Counted from the stretch's first letter, positions 1 to 8,641 are shown. The stretch is DNA of 35,068 bases from Gammaproteobacteria bacterium (GCA_026984775.1 JALSRM010000067.1:1-35068), one strand, 5' to 3'. Numbers and translations: made by a program. Notes: generated by a model not told the origin, from the letters alone.

Positions 1-1297
1 GACTTTCCCGGACCTCTGCCATGCGTATTCTTACGCGAGCTGCTACATCACCTTCAGTATCAACAGGTATTAGAGGCACGAATCGGTCATAGGGTGAATA
101 GGCATGGTCTCTGCGCACATCAAAATCCTGTGAGCTGGCCTTGCCAACATAGCCAGTACATCCTATTTTACGTGCATCTTCGGAACTTAGATGACCAGTT
201 CCAACCAATCGATCTTCCAGGGAGGGTTGATCGTTAATAATATCAAGCAGAGGTTTTGTTGCACGTAGCAAGTTTTTATGATCAGTGATGAGTTGTTCGA
301 TTTCTTTCTCGTCCAGGTCGCATGCAATACCTCCGGGAACAATAGTGTCCATTAGCAATCGGTGGCTGAATAATTCATGATTGCGGCGTTGCCACAATTC
401 GCGCAGTCTCGCACACTGAATATGCATGAATGAGAAACCAACATCATTACAAATAGCTCCAATGTCACCAAGATGATTAGCGACACGTTCACGTTCTGCG
501 AGAATTGCACGCAAAAACAGAGCGCGTTCCGGTAAGCGTGAGTCCGTTGCGTTTTCCATCGCCATACAGGCAGCCCAAGTGTGTGCAACAGTGGAATCTC
601 CAGAAACCCGACCTGCGAGTTGTGCCAGTGCAGAAGGGTGACGACCCACTGCAATTTTCTCAATACCTTTGTGTGTATAGCCAAGTCGTGCCTCAAGGCG
701 CAGGATATCCTCACCTACAGCCTGAAACCGGAAATGACCAGGTTCGATAATGCCTGCGTGTACAGGCCCCACCGGGATCTCGTAAACGCCATTACCTTGT
801 ATACAGTTAAAAGGGTAGTCGATATCTGCAGGAGATCGACTCTCAGATGGGCCTTCCTGAGGAAAATCATTTAGTAGTGGGAAACTATCCTTTGGCCAAG
901 CCTGGTGGCGTGTCCAGCGGTGTCCGTTTGGATGGTTCTTGAAAGTGATACCGAACATGTCCTGTAGATGCCGTTCAAGACGATCTGCCCCCGGGAAACA
1001 GGGAGTATGTGACAACAATTCTGATTTAATCAGGTCAAGTTCTGTCGTGAGCAGGAGATAATCTCCCTGATATACCAGGCATGCGTAGATGGAAAGGAAT
1101 TTATCTTTTTGATCACCCCATACTCCTGCCCAGCGACAACCAAAATCAGAGGCCACTCTGGCAGCTTTTTCCCAATCCCAATTGTTTAAAATAAGGCTAT
1201 GTGTTGGAGTAGGGCTTGAATTCTCTTCTACTTTCGCATCTACTTTTGCATCCTGAAGACAGGTCAGAAACCTGGGTAACCAATCAAACTGTTTCAT
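1..1297 (-). CDS. Hyf/Hyc-like hydrogenase large-subunit homologue lacking the N-terminal Ni-ligand cysteines (partial)
   Basis: The reading frame is open from an ATG at 1297 to the window edge (432 codons visible), so the C-terminus is missing. About residues 1-150 look like the NuoC-like domain and the rest like the NuoD/[NiFe] large-subunit domain, as in the fused HycE and HyfG proteins. The text around residues 219-243 (EKIAVGRHPSALAQLAGRVS then GDSTVAHT) aligns with the family's first nickel motif, but RxCGxC is replaced by RVSGDS at residues 230-235, both cysteines being serines. Residues near the left edge (GDVAARVRIRMAEVRES) are again typical of HycE/HyfG. The start overlaps the hyfF-like stop (ATGA), so the gene ends a coupled membrane operon. 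It probably acts as the peripheral connecting arm of an Ehr-type (energy-converting-hydrogenase-related) or complex-I-like module rather than as a hydrogenase. The second motif (DPCxxCxx[HR]) lies outside the window and cannot be checked. Confidence 0.85.
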   Translation of the reverse strand, partial: MKQFDWLPRFLTCLQDAKVDAKVEENSSPTPTHSLILNNWDWEKAARVASDFGCRWAGVWGDQKDKFLSIYACLVYQGDYLLLTTELDLIKSELLSHTPCFPGADRLERHLQDMFGITFKNHPNGHRWTRHQAWPKDSFPLLNDFPQEGPSESRSPADIDYPFNCIQGNGVYEIPVGPVHAGIIEPGHFRFQAVGEDILRLEARLGYTHKGIEKIAVGRHPSALAQLAGRVSGDSTVAHTWAACMAMENATDSRLPERALFLRAILAERERVANHLGDIGAICNDVGFSFMHIQCARLRELWQRRNHELFSHRLLMDTIVPGGIACDLDEKEIEQLITDHKNLLRATKPLLDIINDQPSLEDRLVGTGHLSSEDARKIGCTGYVGKASSQDFDVRRDHAYSPYDRFVPLIPVDTEGDVAARVRIRMAEVRES

Positions 1298-2766
1298 AGC
1301 AGTGATGCTCCTGCGATCAATTCTGTCGCCCGGTTCAGCCAGACGGCCAGGAAACCGGGTATTGACAGTCCTAGCCAGAGTACCAGTAAGAGATGTACCG
1401 TGATCGGGATCATATTTGCCTGAACGGGTTGTTGTTCCTTGGGTGCGGTACCATAGACCATGGGATGAAGATTTCGGAATAGACCGGCGAAGGCAATTGC
1501 CAGTCCCATAAGCAATGGCAGGGTGAACCACGGTTGTGATTCCATTGTTGCTGTCAACAATAAGAATTCACTGGTAAAAATACCAAATGGTGGAAAACCC
1601 GCAATCGCAGCCACACCAAACAACAGCGCCCAGCCTACCGCCGGCTGAGTACGAATCAGCCCACGTATATGGTCGATTGATTGCGTACCAGCAATGTGTG
1701 CAGCGTGGCCTACAGTTACAAAAATTGCAGATTTTGTCAGAGAATGAACCAGCATATGGAGCAAAGCACCGAAAGTTGCCAGGGGGCCACCGAGTCCAAA
1801 AGCAAAAGTCATCAGACCCATATGCTCGATCGATGAGTAGCTAAACATACGTTTGATATCTCGCTGACGATGCAGGAACAAACCTGCTACCAAGAAAGAG
1901 AGCAAACCAAACCCCATCATGAGATAACCAGCCATATGTGGCTTGCTGGATAGAGTCAATGAGCCATCCACCAGCATTTTGAATCTGACAATAGCATACA
2001 GGGCGACATTAAGTAATAATCCTGATAACACAGCAGACATAGGTGTAGGGCCTTCAGAATGGGCATCTGGCAACCACTGGTGCATGGGCACTAATCCGAC
2101 TTTGGTGCCATAGCCAATCAGCAGGAAAACAAAGGCAAGGATCATAATTGAAGGATGCAGTTTTGAGGCACCTGTATAAAGAACACTCCATGTCATTCCG
2201 GCAGTACCATCCGCAACAGTATGCTGTGCAGCAAAATAGACGAGGACAGTACCAAAAAGTGCCAGGGCAATACCCACACCGCAAAGAATGAAATATTTCC
2301 AGGCGGCTTCGATGGCTTCTGCTGTACGGTAGAGTGAAACCAGCAAGACAGTCGCCAGAGTCGCCCCCTCAACCGCCACCCAGAGTACGCCAAGATTGTC
2401 AGTGGACAGTGCAAGTAACATGGTGAACATAAATGCCTGGTACATGGAATGGTAAAGTTGCATTCCTTTTTTATTGATTTTTCCTGTCTCGCATACGTAT
2501 TGCATATAAGGTCGGGAGAAGATGGCCGAGGTCATCCCTACGAAAGCAGTCAATACAATTAGATAGACATTAAAGTCATCGACTCGAAATGTCATCGCAG
2601 TTAACGGTCCCGTTTTTGCTACTCGAAAGGCCAAAAACAGTGATGCTACGAAGGCCGCAGTGGAAGCAAGTAAATTCAGCCAGCCAGCCCACTTGAGTTG
2701 GCGAACAGTTGCAAGGATTAATGTTGCTGCCATTGGTGTAAAGACAGTGATCAAGAGTTCATTCAT
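1294..2766 (-). CDS. hyfF: HyfF-like proton-translocating antiporter-type membrane subunit (NuoN/MrpD family)
   Basis: This 490-residue polytopic protein belongs to the proton-antiporter family (PF00361) shared by complex I subunits NuoL/M/N, Mrp and hydrogenase-4. Visible hallmarks are a membrane glutamate in the segment WVAVEGATLATVLL (about residue 130), a channel lysine in YGTKVGLVPMHQWLPDAH, the following GPTPMSAVLSGLLLNVALYA helix, and HSLTKSAIFVTVGH further on. E. coli HyfF is slightly longer (about 526). Its start overlaps the hyfE-like stop and its stop overlaps the large-subunit start, both as ATGA, which indicates translational coupling. It should form part of the ion-pumping membrane arm. 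Assignment to HyfF rather than HyfD rests mainly on gene order, directly before the large subunit. Confidence 0.88.
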   Translation of the reverse strand: MNELLITVFTPMAATLILATVRQLKWAGWLNLLASTAAFVASLFLAFRVAKTGPLTAMTFRVDDFNVYLIVLTAFVGMTSAIFSRPYMQYVCETGKINKKGMQLYHSMYQAFMFTMLLALSTDNLGVLWVAVEGATLATVLLVSLYRTAEAIEAAWKYFILCGVGIALALFGTVLVYFAAQHTVADGTAGMTWSVLYTGASKLHPSIMILAFVFLLIGYGTKVGLVPMHQWLPDAHSEGPTPMSAVLSGLLLNVALYAIVRFKMLVDGSLTLSSKPHMAGYLMMGFGLLSFLVAGLFLHRQRDIKRMFSYSSIEHMGLMTFAFGLGGPLATFGALLHMLVHSLTKSAIFVTVGHAAHIAGTQSIDHIRGLIRTQPAVGWALLFGVAAIAGFPPFGIFTSEFLLLTATMESQPWFTLPLLMGLAIAFAGLFRNLHPMVYGTAPKEQQPVQANMIPITVHLLLVLWLGLSIPGFLAVWLNRATELIAGASLL

Positions 2767-3443
2767 TCTTTCTCACTCTCGCTAAGGTGGTTTAGTCGAT
2801 CAACATCCAGTGATTCGATGCTCTCGCGAATCTGAAAGAAAAAAATCCCAAAGAGCACCATGGCAACCAAAACATCGAAGGCAACACCCAGCTCGATAAT
2901 CAAGGGCATTCCACTTGTAGCAGAAACGGCTGCCAGGAAGAGTCCATTTTCCATGGACATAAAGCCAAGTACCTGGGCGATGGCCTGTTTGCGAACCACC
3001 ATGATCAAAAATCCGATGAGAACAACAGCCAGACTGATGGCTACAACATTTCGTGTAAAGATCAACTCTTGCTGAACAATGGGTAACACCAGCCAATAAC
3101 TGAAAATCACCAGAGCTACAGCTATCATACTGGCAATTACCGGATGTTCGAGTGCCTCTTTTTCATGATCAAGCTCCAGTTTTCTGACCTGTCGATGTAG
3201 CATCCACGGGATCAGTAATGCTTTTAATGTAAAGGTTAGTAGTGCTGAGAAGTAGAGATGCATATGGCCTTCGCTTATTGCTACTATTGTTGTGATCGCT
3301 GCTATCAGCGCACCTTGCCAGGCGAAGGTATGGATGGCGGCCACCAGCCGAACTTGATCCATGAGTATGAAGGAGATTAGCAGTACCATGGATGCCAGTA
3401 CCAGCATGATTTGTTGCAGCATGGGAACGAGTTCAAGATTCAT
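2763..3443 (-). CDS. hyfE: HyfE-like membrane subunit (NuoK-related)
   Basis: The product is 226 residues with about six to seven predicted membrane segments and a short charged C-terminus (LDVDRLNHLSESEKE). Length and position match hydrogenase-4 component E (about 216 residues in E. coli). The C-terminal part (SMENGLFLAAVSATSGMPLI and LGVAFDVLVAMVLFGIFFFQI) has the pattern of NuoK/MrpC-type subunits, with an acidic residue in the helix after MENG. It is joined to both neighbours by 4-bp ATGA overlaps, in the order C-E-F. It probably contributes to the proton channel at the junction between the HyfC-like subunit and the antiporter subunits. There is little other recognisable sequence, so the identification leans on context as well as on the MENG motif. 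Confidence 0.85.
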   Translation of the reverse strand: MNLELVPMLQQIMLVLASMVLLISFILMDQVRLVAAIHTFAWQGALIAAITTIVAISEGHMHLYFSALLTFTLKALLIPWMLHRQVRKLELDHEKEALEHPVIASMIAVALVIFSYWLVLPIVQQELIFTRNVVAISLAVVLIGFLIMVVRKQAIAQVLGFMSMENGLFLAAVSATSGMPLIIELGVAFDVLVAMVLFGIFFFQIRESIESLDVDRLNHLSESEKE

Positions 3444-4393
3444 ACACCAATCTCCAGAATGACGTGGCTGAGCATACCCAGTAGGCCGAGTAGTAGGGCC
3501 AGGTTAAGAAATGCTGGTGTACGGAAAAGTCGCATTTTGGCCAGAACGGTTTCACTGATAGCCAGTATAATGCCTAGTAACAATAACTTGGCGATAAGGG
3601 ATAATAAACCAATTGCTAATGATGTTAAGCTCAGATCCTGAGCAATACCCCAAGGGAAAAACACGTTGGTAAGTAATGTGCCATAAAGTAGCAGTTTCAA
3701 TTGTGCTGCCCATTCCATCAAGGCCAGATGGCGCCCGGAATATTCAAGAATCATCGCTTCATGAATCATTGTGAGCTCCAGATGGGTGGATGGATTATCC
3801 ACTGGAATACGTCCTGTCTCTGCAATAGCGACCAGAACCAGGGCTGCCAAAGCAAACATGAATGAGGGTCTGAGAACAAAGGTTTCTGTGAGCTGAAAAC
3901 CAACCAGGCTGGCCAGGTTGGTTGTGTGAGCTGTCATGGCCAGTGTAAAAACAGCGACCAACATAGCTGGCTCAGCCAGTGCAGAAACCAGCATTTCACG
4001 AGAGGCTCCCATACCACCGAATGCAGTACCCACATCCATACCCGCCAGTGCCAGGAAAAAACGAGACAGAGCCAGCAAGCCGGCAATGGCAATAATATCA
4101 GCTATAGCAGCCGTAGGTAGATTGATAGAGAGCAGAGGAACTGCCGATGCCGCCAGCAAAGTCGCCGTAAAGACGATATAGGGAGAGGCACGGAAAAGTT
4201 GCGAAGCAGTGTGTGCCATGCGTGCTTCTTTATTAAAGAGTTTGTAGAGATCTCGATAGGGTTGAAAAATACGTGCACCGCACCGGTTTTGTAATTTTGC
4301 CTTAACCCAGTGGATCCAGCCTGCCACAAGGGGTGCCAATAAGGCATATAACACCAGTTGAACGAGCGCAAGCAGAGAGATTTGGAGGTTCAT
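3440..4393 (-). CDS. hyfC: HyfC-like membrane anchor subunit (NuoH/HycD family)
   Basis: This 317-residue membrane protein carries the strongly conserved HycD/HyfC/NuoH loop: AETGRIPVDNPSTHLELTMI followed by HEAMILEYSGRHLALMEWAA at about residues 190-230. In complex I this loop lines the quinone-site entrance, and in formate hydrogenlyase it docks the hydrogenase module. The N-terminus (LVQLVLYALLAPLVAGWIHW) and the cytosolic segment CGARIFQPYRDLYKLFNKEA are also typical. Length is normal for the family. Its start overlaps the hyfB-like stop and its stop overlaps the hyfE-like start. It is the expected link between the membrane arm and the peripheral large subunit at the left edge. Confidence 0.92.
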   Translation of the reverse strand: MNLQISLLALVQLVLYALLAPLVAGWIHWVKAKLQNRCGARIFQPYRDLYKLFNKEARMAHTASQLFRASPYIVFTATLLAASAVPLLSINLPTAAIADIIAIAGLLALSRFFLALAGMDVGTAFGGMGASREMLVSALAEPAMLVAVFTLAMTAHTTNLASLVGFQLTETFVLRPSFMFALAALVLVAIAETGRIPVDNPSTHLELTMIHEAMILEYSGRHLALMEWAAQLKLLLYGTLLTNVFFPWGIAQDLSLTSLAIGLLSLIAKLLLLGIILAISETVLAKMRLFRTPAFLNLALLLGLLGMLSHVILEIGV

Positions 4394-6393
4394 GCGATTA
4401 CCCAGAGCAAAAAGACTAATGTTGTCAGAGACCAGCCGAGATAGGTGCGGATATTTCCTGACTGAATACGGGTTATCTTGCTGGCAGCCTTTTCCACTGT
4501 GCGGGCTATTGGTGCATAGAATAATCCCCAGGCACGATCGCTAATTTTTAAATGATGAGTAAGCTTTCCTTGTTGATTGCGTTCTACACCCTCTTCTATT
4601 TTGAATAACAGACCGAATACCCGACGGATCGGCTGGGCGAATGCAGTGGATGTATATTGCATATTAGGTGTGGGTGGTGCAAAACCGCAATCCCATGCAT
4701 CACAGCGGCGCACCCGTCTTATTCCTCGTCCTACCAGCCATAGACCCAGCCCAAGGGCAATGAATAGTGCAATAGCAATCAGTGGCGCACCATAACTGGC
4801 GGTATCAGCAGACACCGGCGTCAACCAGAGCCAGCCATGTGCAGTGGCTTGGGTCAGTGTCTGATCAAGAACTTGCCGGGGTACATTGTCGATTAAACTG
4901 ATAAAAGGTACAGGCAAGAGACCGAGTAACAGGCAGAATAGTGCAAGGATACCTTGTCCCACTCGCATACTGAGCGGGACTGGTCGGGCTCGACGAATAT
5001 GCCGACTACGAGCCTGACCCAGAAAGGCAATGCCATAGACTTTGACAAAGCAGGCTGCCGCCAGTGCACCGGTGAGTGCCAGCATAGCGGCAGCAATCGG
5101 TAGCAGGCTACGTAAAACACCACTGTTAAGCTGCCAAGTCTGTAATGCTGCCTGGAAGGTCAGCCACTCAGAGACAAAGCCATTAAACGGGGGAAGTGAA
5201 GAAATGGAGATACAACCGATCAGGAAAAATAGCCCTGTCCAGGGCATACGGCGTAAAAGCCCCCCCATTTTTTCAAGATCTTGCTCATTGGCACTATGCA
5301 AGATACTGCCAGCTCCCAAAAACAATAAGCTCTTGAACAACGCATGATTCAAAGAATGATAAAGAGCAGCGACAAAGGCTACGGTGGCGATCAGCCGGTG
5401 GTTTTCGGACATGAACAAGATAGATAATCCCAGTCCAATAAAAATAATACCCAGGTTCTCTACAGAACTATATGCGAGGAGCCGTTTTAGATCATTTTGC
5501 ATCAATGCATAGAGCACGCCCAGCAGGGCAGAAATACTCCCTATCGTGAGTACCGTCACCCCCCATTGCCAGTGAAACTGACCAATCAAATCAAATATAA
5601 CCCGGATCAACCCATAAACAGCAACCTTAAGCATGACACCGGACATCAATGCCGAAATATGTGATGGTGCTACAGGATGAGCTTCAGGAAGCCAGGCATG
5701 CAAAGGAAGCAGACCTGCTTTCATACCGAAGCCGATGAATGCCAATATGAAGGATAAACTGGCCCAGCCAAAAGGAATTTCTGCAGCCCGCATGGCTTCA
5801 AATGTGAAGCCATCTCCAAGGCTGGCCAATACACCGTAGCTGAGCAGGATTGATAGACCACCGACATGAGCCATAAGCAGATAGAGAAAAGCAGCACGTC
5901 TATTGGCAGCATGTTCATGATGGAAGGCGACAAGGAAGTAACTTGAAAGTGACATGAGTTCCCATGAGATCATGAACATGAATGCATCATCAGCCAGTAC
6001 TACAAGCAACATGCCGGTCAGAAACAGACCAGTAAAACCTCCTAGTGCGATCAGTGAATCTTGACCATGCTCAAAACCTCTTACATAACCATATGAATAA
6101 AGACCAATGGCAACGGTGACAACACCAATTAGAGAAATAAAAAAACCTGATAATGCATCGAGACGGATATGCCAGTGTAACCAGGGAAGTCCCAGAGGCA
6201 GTTCAGCTGTTGCCACCTCATTTTCTGATAAAGTGATCAGTCCTGAGATCAGTGCTGCGATGCCGATAAGGCACAACAAGAGAGTAGTCAGCACACGTAA
6301 GAGACGAGGTGTGTTGACTGTAAAGACGGGTATTATTGCTGACAACAGTGAGAAGCTAACGGCTAACCCTGCAAACCATAACGCGGAAGGCAT
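4390..6393 (-). CDS. hyfB: HyfB-like proton-translocating antiporter-type membrane subunit (NuoL family)
   Basis: The product is 667 residues, close to E. coli HyfB (about 672), with many membrane helices. Family signatures include SWELMSLSSYFLVAFHHEHA (TM5-type glutamate), GFGMKAGLLPLHAWLPEAHP with its conserved lysine, the helix PSHISALMSGVMLKVAVYGL, and HSLNHALFKSLLFLGAGSI. A cytosolic CDAWDCGF motif near residue 570 followed by FAQPIRRVFG is typical of the HycC/HyfB branch. It is the first structural gene of the operon and begins 5 bp after the stop of the small XRE-type regulator, with a GGAAAA stretch upstream. It should be a redox-driven ion-pumping subunit. The E. coli hyfA ferredoxin and hyfD genes are absent here: the order is B-C-E-F-large subunit. 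Confidence 0.92.
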   Translation of the reverse strand: MPSALWFAGLAVSFSLLSAIIPVFTVNTPRLLRVLTTLLLCLIGIAALISGLITLSENEVATAELPLGLPWLHWHIRLDALSGFFISLIGVVTVAIGLYSYGYVRGFEHGQDSLIALGGFTGLFLTGMLLVVLADDAFMFMISWELMSLSSYFLVAFHHEHAANRRAAFLYLLMAHVGGLSILLSYGVLASLGDGFTFEAMRAAEIPFGWASLSFILAFIGFGMKAGLLPLHAWLPEAHPVAPSHISALMSGVMLKVAVYGLIRVIFDLIGQFHWQWGVTVLTIGSISALLGVLYALMQNDLKRLLAYSSVENLGIIFIGLGLSILFMSENHRLIATVAFVAALYHSLNHALFKSLLFLGAGSILHSANEQDLEKMGGLLRRMPWTGLFFLIGCISISSLPPFNGFVSEWLTFQAALQTWQLNSGVLRSLLPIAAAMLALTGALAAACFVKVYGIAFLGQARSRHIRRARPVPLSMRVGQGILALFCLLLGLLPVPFISLIDNVPRQVLDQTLTQATAHGWLWLTPVSADTASYGAPLIAIALFIALGLGLWLVGRGIRRVRRCDAWDCGFAPPTPNMQYTSTAFAQPIRRVFGLLFKIEEGVERNQQGKLTHHLKISDRAWGLFYAPIARTVEKAASKITRIQSGNIRTYLGWSLTTLVFLLWVIA

Positions 6394-6398
6394 TTCAG

Positions 6399-6668
6399 TT
6401 ATTTTCCGCGAGAAGGTTTTGTATTTATTTTGAGACGCACCCCTCGACCACCATCAGAACTCACTGCATGCTCATTGATCAGTTCTACCCCGGCTGACTC
6501 TATTGAATCCACGACCTTGGTCAAAGAATCCACGTTGCCACGAACCAGCCCCTTACTTGATTCCATGCGTTGTATAGTCGGTAGTGAAAGACCAGATATC
6601 GCAGCAAGATCCCGTTGATCAATACCGAGAAGTGCCCTGGCTGCCTTCATTTGTGCACCTGTAATCAT
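6399..6668 (-). CDS. Small XRE-family helix-turn-helix regulator at the head of the Hyf-like operon
   Basis: I chose the ATG at 6668 (89 residues) over a TTG at 6689 because the protein then starts MITGAQMKAARALLGIDQRD, the usual start of this small Cro/CI-like family (MITGxQIRAARALL...). The HTH occupies about residues 5-40: QMKAARALLGIDQRDLAAIS then GLSLPTIQRMESSKG. The C-terminal part (LTKVVDSIESAGVELINEHA, then GGRGVRLK) is the common tail of this subfamily. It ends 5 bp before hyfB, so it is probably cotranscribed and may regulate the operon and itself. No Shine-Dalgarno sequence is visible: an AT-rich palindrome (6673-6687) sits where one would be. The ligand is unknown. Confidence 0.85.
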   Translation of the reverse strand: MITGAQMKAARALLGIDQRDLAAISGLSLPTIQRMESSKGLVRGNVDSLTKVVDSIESAGVELINEHAVSSDGGRGVRLKINTKPSRGK

Positions 6669-6672
6669 AAAA

Positions 6673-6687
6673 GATATATAATATATC
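6673..6687. promoter_or_regulatory. AT-rich palindrome, candidate operator of the XRE regulator
   Basis: The arms GATATAT and ATATATC are perfect reverse complements around one central base. The site lies 4 bp upstream of the regulator's ATG and downstream of the predicted promoter, so a protein bound here would block both transcription and the ribosome site. Dyad symmetry fits a dimeric Cro/CI-like protein. Autoregulation is inference; AT-rich palindromes can also arise by chance. Confidence 0.45.
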
Positions 6688-6705
6688 AATACTTAGATAC
6701 TAAAT

Positions 6706-6734
6706 ATTATAATTTATACTGTAAGCATTAACAA
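6706..6734 (-). promoter_or_regulatory. Candidate sigma-70 promoter for the regulator-hyf-like operon
   Basis: On the minus strand a perfect TATAAT (6711-6706) is preceded after exactly 17 bp by TTGTTA (6734-6729), 4 of 6 matches to the -35 consensus. Transcription would start near 6699, giving a leader of about 30 nt that contains the 6673-6687 palindrome. Confidence 0.5.
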
Positions 6735-6767
6735 GTAGGAATATTTTTCGTCAAAATAAAGAAGTTT

Positions 6768-8123
6768 CTATGTCTCAGTATATTTGTCCATATATTCATT
6801 TTTCATCTTCCTGACCAGGCCAGCTAGTAGTACCAGTCCGATCAGGTTTGGTATTGCCATCAGAATATTGGTGATGTCCGCCAGGTTCCAGACCAGTTGT
6901 AATGGTACTGCGGCCCCGACCATGACCAGGATTGAATAGACGATCCGGTAAGGAAGGACAGCGCCTTCTCCAAACAAAAATTTTGCGGATCGATCGCCGT
7001 AATATGACCATGCGATCGTGGTTGAAAATGCAAACAACATTAAACCGAAACCAACGACTTTTGATCCAAATCCCCCCAGAGAGTGATTGAAAGCATAGGC
7101 TGTAAATGCAGCGCCAGTGAGTTCGTCTGGTCGAGTCTCATAAGAATTTGTGACCAGAATAACAAGACCTGTCAGCGTACAGATCATCAACGTATCAATG
7201 AAAGGTTCCAGCATTGCTACCAGACCTTCTCTAACCGGTTCATTGGTTCTTGCGGAGGCATGAGCTATGGGTGAGGAACCAAGTCCCGCTTCGTTGGAAA
7301 ACAGACCACGCGCAACACCCCAGCGGATCGCTTCACCCACAGCGGCACCACCTACGGCCCAGACATTGAGTGCATTGTTGAAGATCAATCCGAAAGCATG
7401 TGGGATAGCTGTAAAATTTTTGATCAGGACGATCAGTGCTGCACCAACATAGATCACAGCCATAAATGGAACCAGGATACTGGCGACTTTTGCTATGCGT
7501 TTCACGCCACCGATGATGACTAATCCAACCATGAAAGCCATGATAAAACCCAGTAGCCATCGGTGTTCTTTTATTTCCGGATTTATGAATGCCAGACCAT
7601 CGACGACAGAATTAGCCTGTACCATATTACCAATCCCAAAAGAGGCGATCATTGCAAAAGTTGCAAACAGAATTGCAAGTGGACGCATGTTCAGACCATT
7701 TAACAAGGTGTACATCGGACCACCAGCCACTTCACCATTGGGCGCGACTTCTCTGAATCTGAGTGAGAGGGTACACTCTGTAAACTTGGTCGCCATACCA
7801 AAAAATGCAGTCACCCACATCCAGAACAAGGCTCCAGGCCCACCTAAAGTGATCGCCGTAGCAACACCGGCGATATTACCGGTGCCGACAGTGGCAGAAA
7901 GGGCGGTCGAGAGAGCGTGAAAATGTGACACCTCACCGACATCCGTAGGTTTGTCATAGCGTCCCATGATCAGATCGACCGAATGTTTGAATCCACGGAA
8001 CTGGATAAGCCCCATGCGTACTGTCAGATAGGCACCGGTGCCCAGCAGGACGAAAAGTGTGAACAGATTATTCCAGAGCAAGCCAGAGAGTGTACCGCTG
8101 AGTTCAGTGAGTTTTTCGATCAT
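6768..8123 (-). CDS. Alanine/glycine:cation symporter family (AGCS) transporter
   Basis: This 451-residue polytopic inner-membrane protein matches the AGCS family (AlsT/DagA/YaaJ), which imports alanine or glycine with Na+ or H+. Signatures are ATVGTGNIAGVATAITLGGP, then GALFWMWVTAFFGMATKFTE (about residues 75-115), and the later VGEAIRWGVARGLFSNEAGL plus GSSPIAHASA. Length is normal. The ATG overlaps the stop of the protease gene upstream (ATGA), so the two are translationally coupled. Substrate cannot be read from sequence alone; glycine would fit the glycine-cleavage, serine and SHMT genes elsewhere in the window, but AGCS members often prefer alanine. No clear terminator follows. Confidence 0.92.
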   Translation of the reverse strand: MIEKLTELSGTLSGLLWNNLFTLFVLLGTGAYLTVRMGLIQFRGFKHSVDLIMGRYDKPTDVGEVSHFHALSTALSATVGTGNIAGVATAITLGGPGALFWMWVTAFFGMATKFTECTLSLRFREVAPNGEVAGGPMYTLLNGLNMRPLAILFATFAMIASFGIGNMVQANSVVDGLAFINPEIKEHRWLLGFIMAFMVGLVIIGGVKRIAKVASILVPFMAVIYVGAALIVLIKNFTAIPHAFGLIFNNALNVWAVGGAAVGEAIRWGVARGLFSNEAGLGSSPIAHASARTNEPVREGLVAMLEPFIDTLMICTLTGLVILVTNSYETRPDELTGAAFTAYAFNHSLGGFGSKVVGFGLMLFAFSTTIAWSYYGDRSAKFLFGEGAVLPYRIVYSILVMVGAAVPLQLVWNLADITNILMAIPNLIGLVLLAGLVRKMKNEYMDKYTET

Positions 8124-8641
8124 GGATATTCCCTCAGAATCAGTTGATCCCCACGTTGGATCATTTCGAGATGTTTGAGAAAGCTCATGCCAAGCAGTAC
8201 GGTATCCTCTTGATCCATGGAAGGGGTGATGAGTGCAGTGACATCACGGATTTTGATTTTGCCCAGTTCAACACGGTCAAGTCGAGTGAGTCGGGCGAGT
8301 ACCGTGCCGTTGGCGGTGGATACTTCCACTTCAGGACCGGGTTTTAGATTCAGTCGGCGGGCCAGTTTTTCTGGAATGGCAATGTTGGTAGCACCGGTAT
8401 CGAGCATGAATTCGACTTCATAGCCATTAATCGTGCCGGTAGCGATATAGTGTCCCCGGTTGTTTCTTTTGAGGATGACTTCGGCGATTTTACCGTTGAG
8501 AACCTGGCTGTCGATCGATCGGTTCGGGTTGTGCTGATGCTCAAGGGTATCGTTGAAAAACCAAGTCATCATTGAGAGGACAAGAAGAAAGGCCAAGACC
8601 AACATGACCTTGCCCATTTTTGAATGATCATTCGCATCCAT
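8120..8641 (-). CDS. Membrane-anchored retropepsin-like aspartic protease (TIGR02281-type)
   Basis: From the ATG at 8641 the protein is 173 residues: a short basic N-terminus, one membrane segment at about residues 11-29 (KVMLVLAFLLVLSMMTWFF), then a retropepsin-type domain facing the periplasm. The catalytic triad FMLDTGATNIAIP has its Asp at residue 81, and VLLGMSFLKHLE near the C-terminus is the family's second hallmark. As in retropepsins, one Asp motif per chain implies a homodimer. A start 35 codons further upstream would run into divergent ampD (8689), so I prefer 8641, although no strong Shine-Dalgarno is seen there. The stop overlaps the AGCS transporter start. Natural substrates of this bacterial group are largely unknown. 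Confidence 0.85.
   Translation of the reverse strand: MDANDHSKMGKVMLVLAFLLVLSMMTWFFNDTLEHQHNPNRSIDSQVLNGKIAEVILKRNNRGHYIATGTINGYEVEFMLDTGATNIAIPEKLARRLNLKPGPEVEVSTANGTVLARLTRLDRVELGKIKIRDVTALITPSMDQEDTVLLGMSFLKHLEMIQRGDQLILREYP

Noticed and set aside
352-714. 120-residue minus-strand ORF near the left edge
   Set aside because: Different frame from the open hydrogenase-like large-subunit frame, which carries clear family motifs through the same bases.
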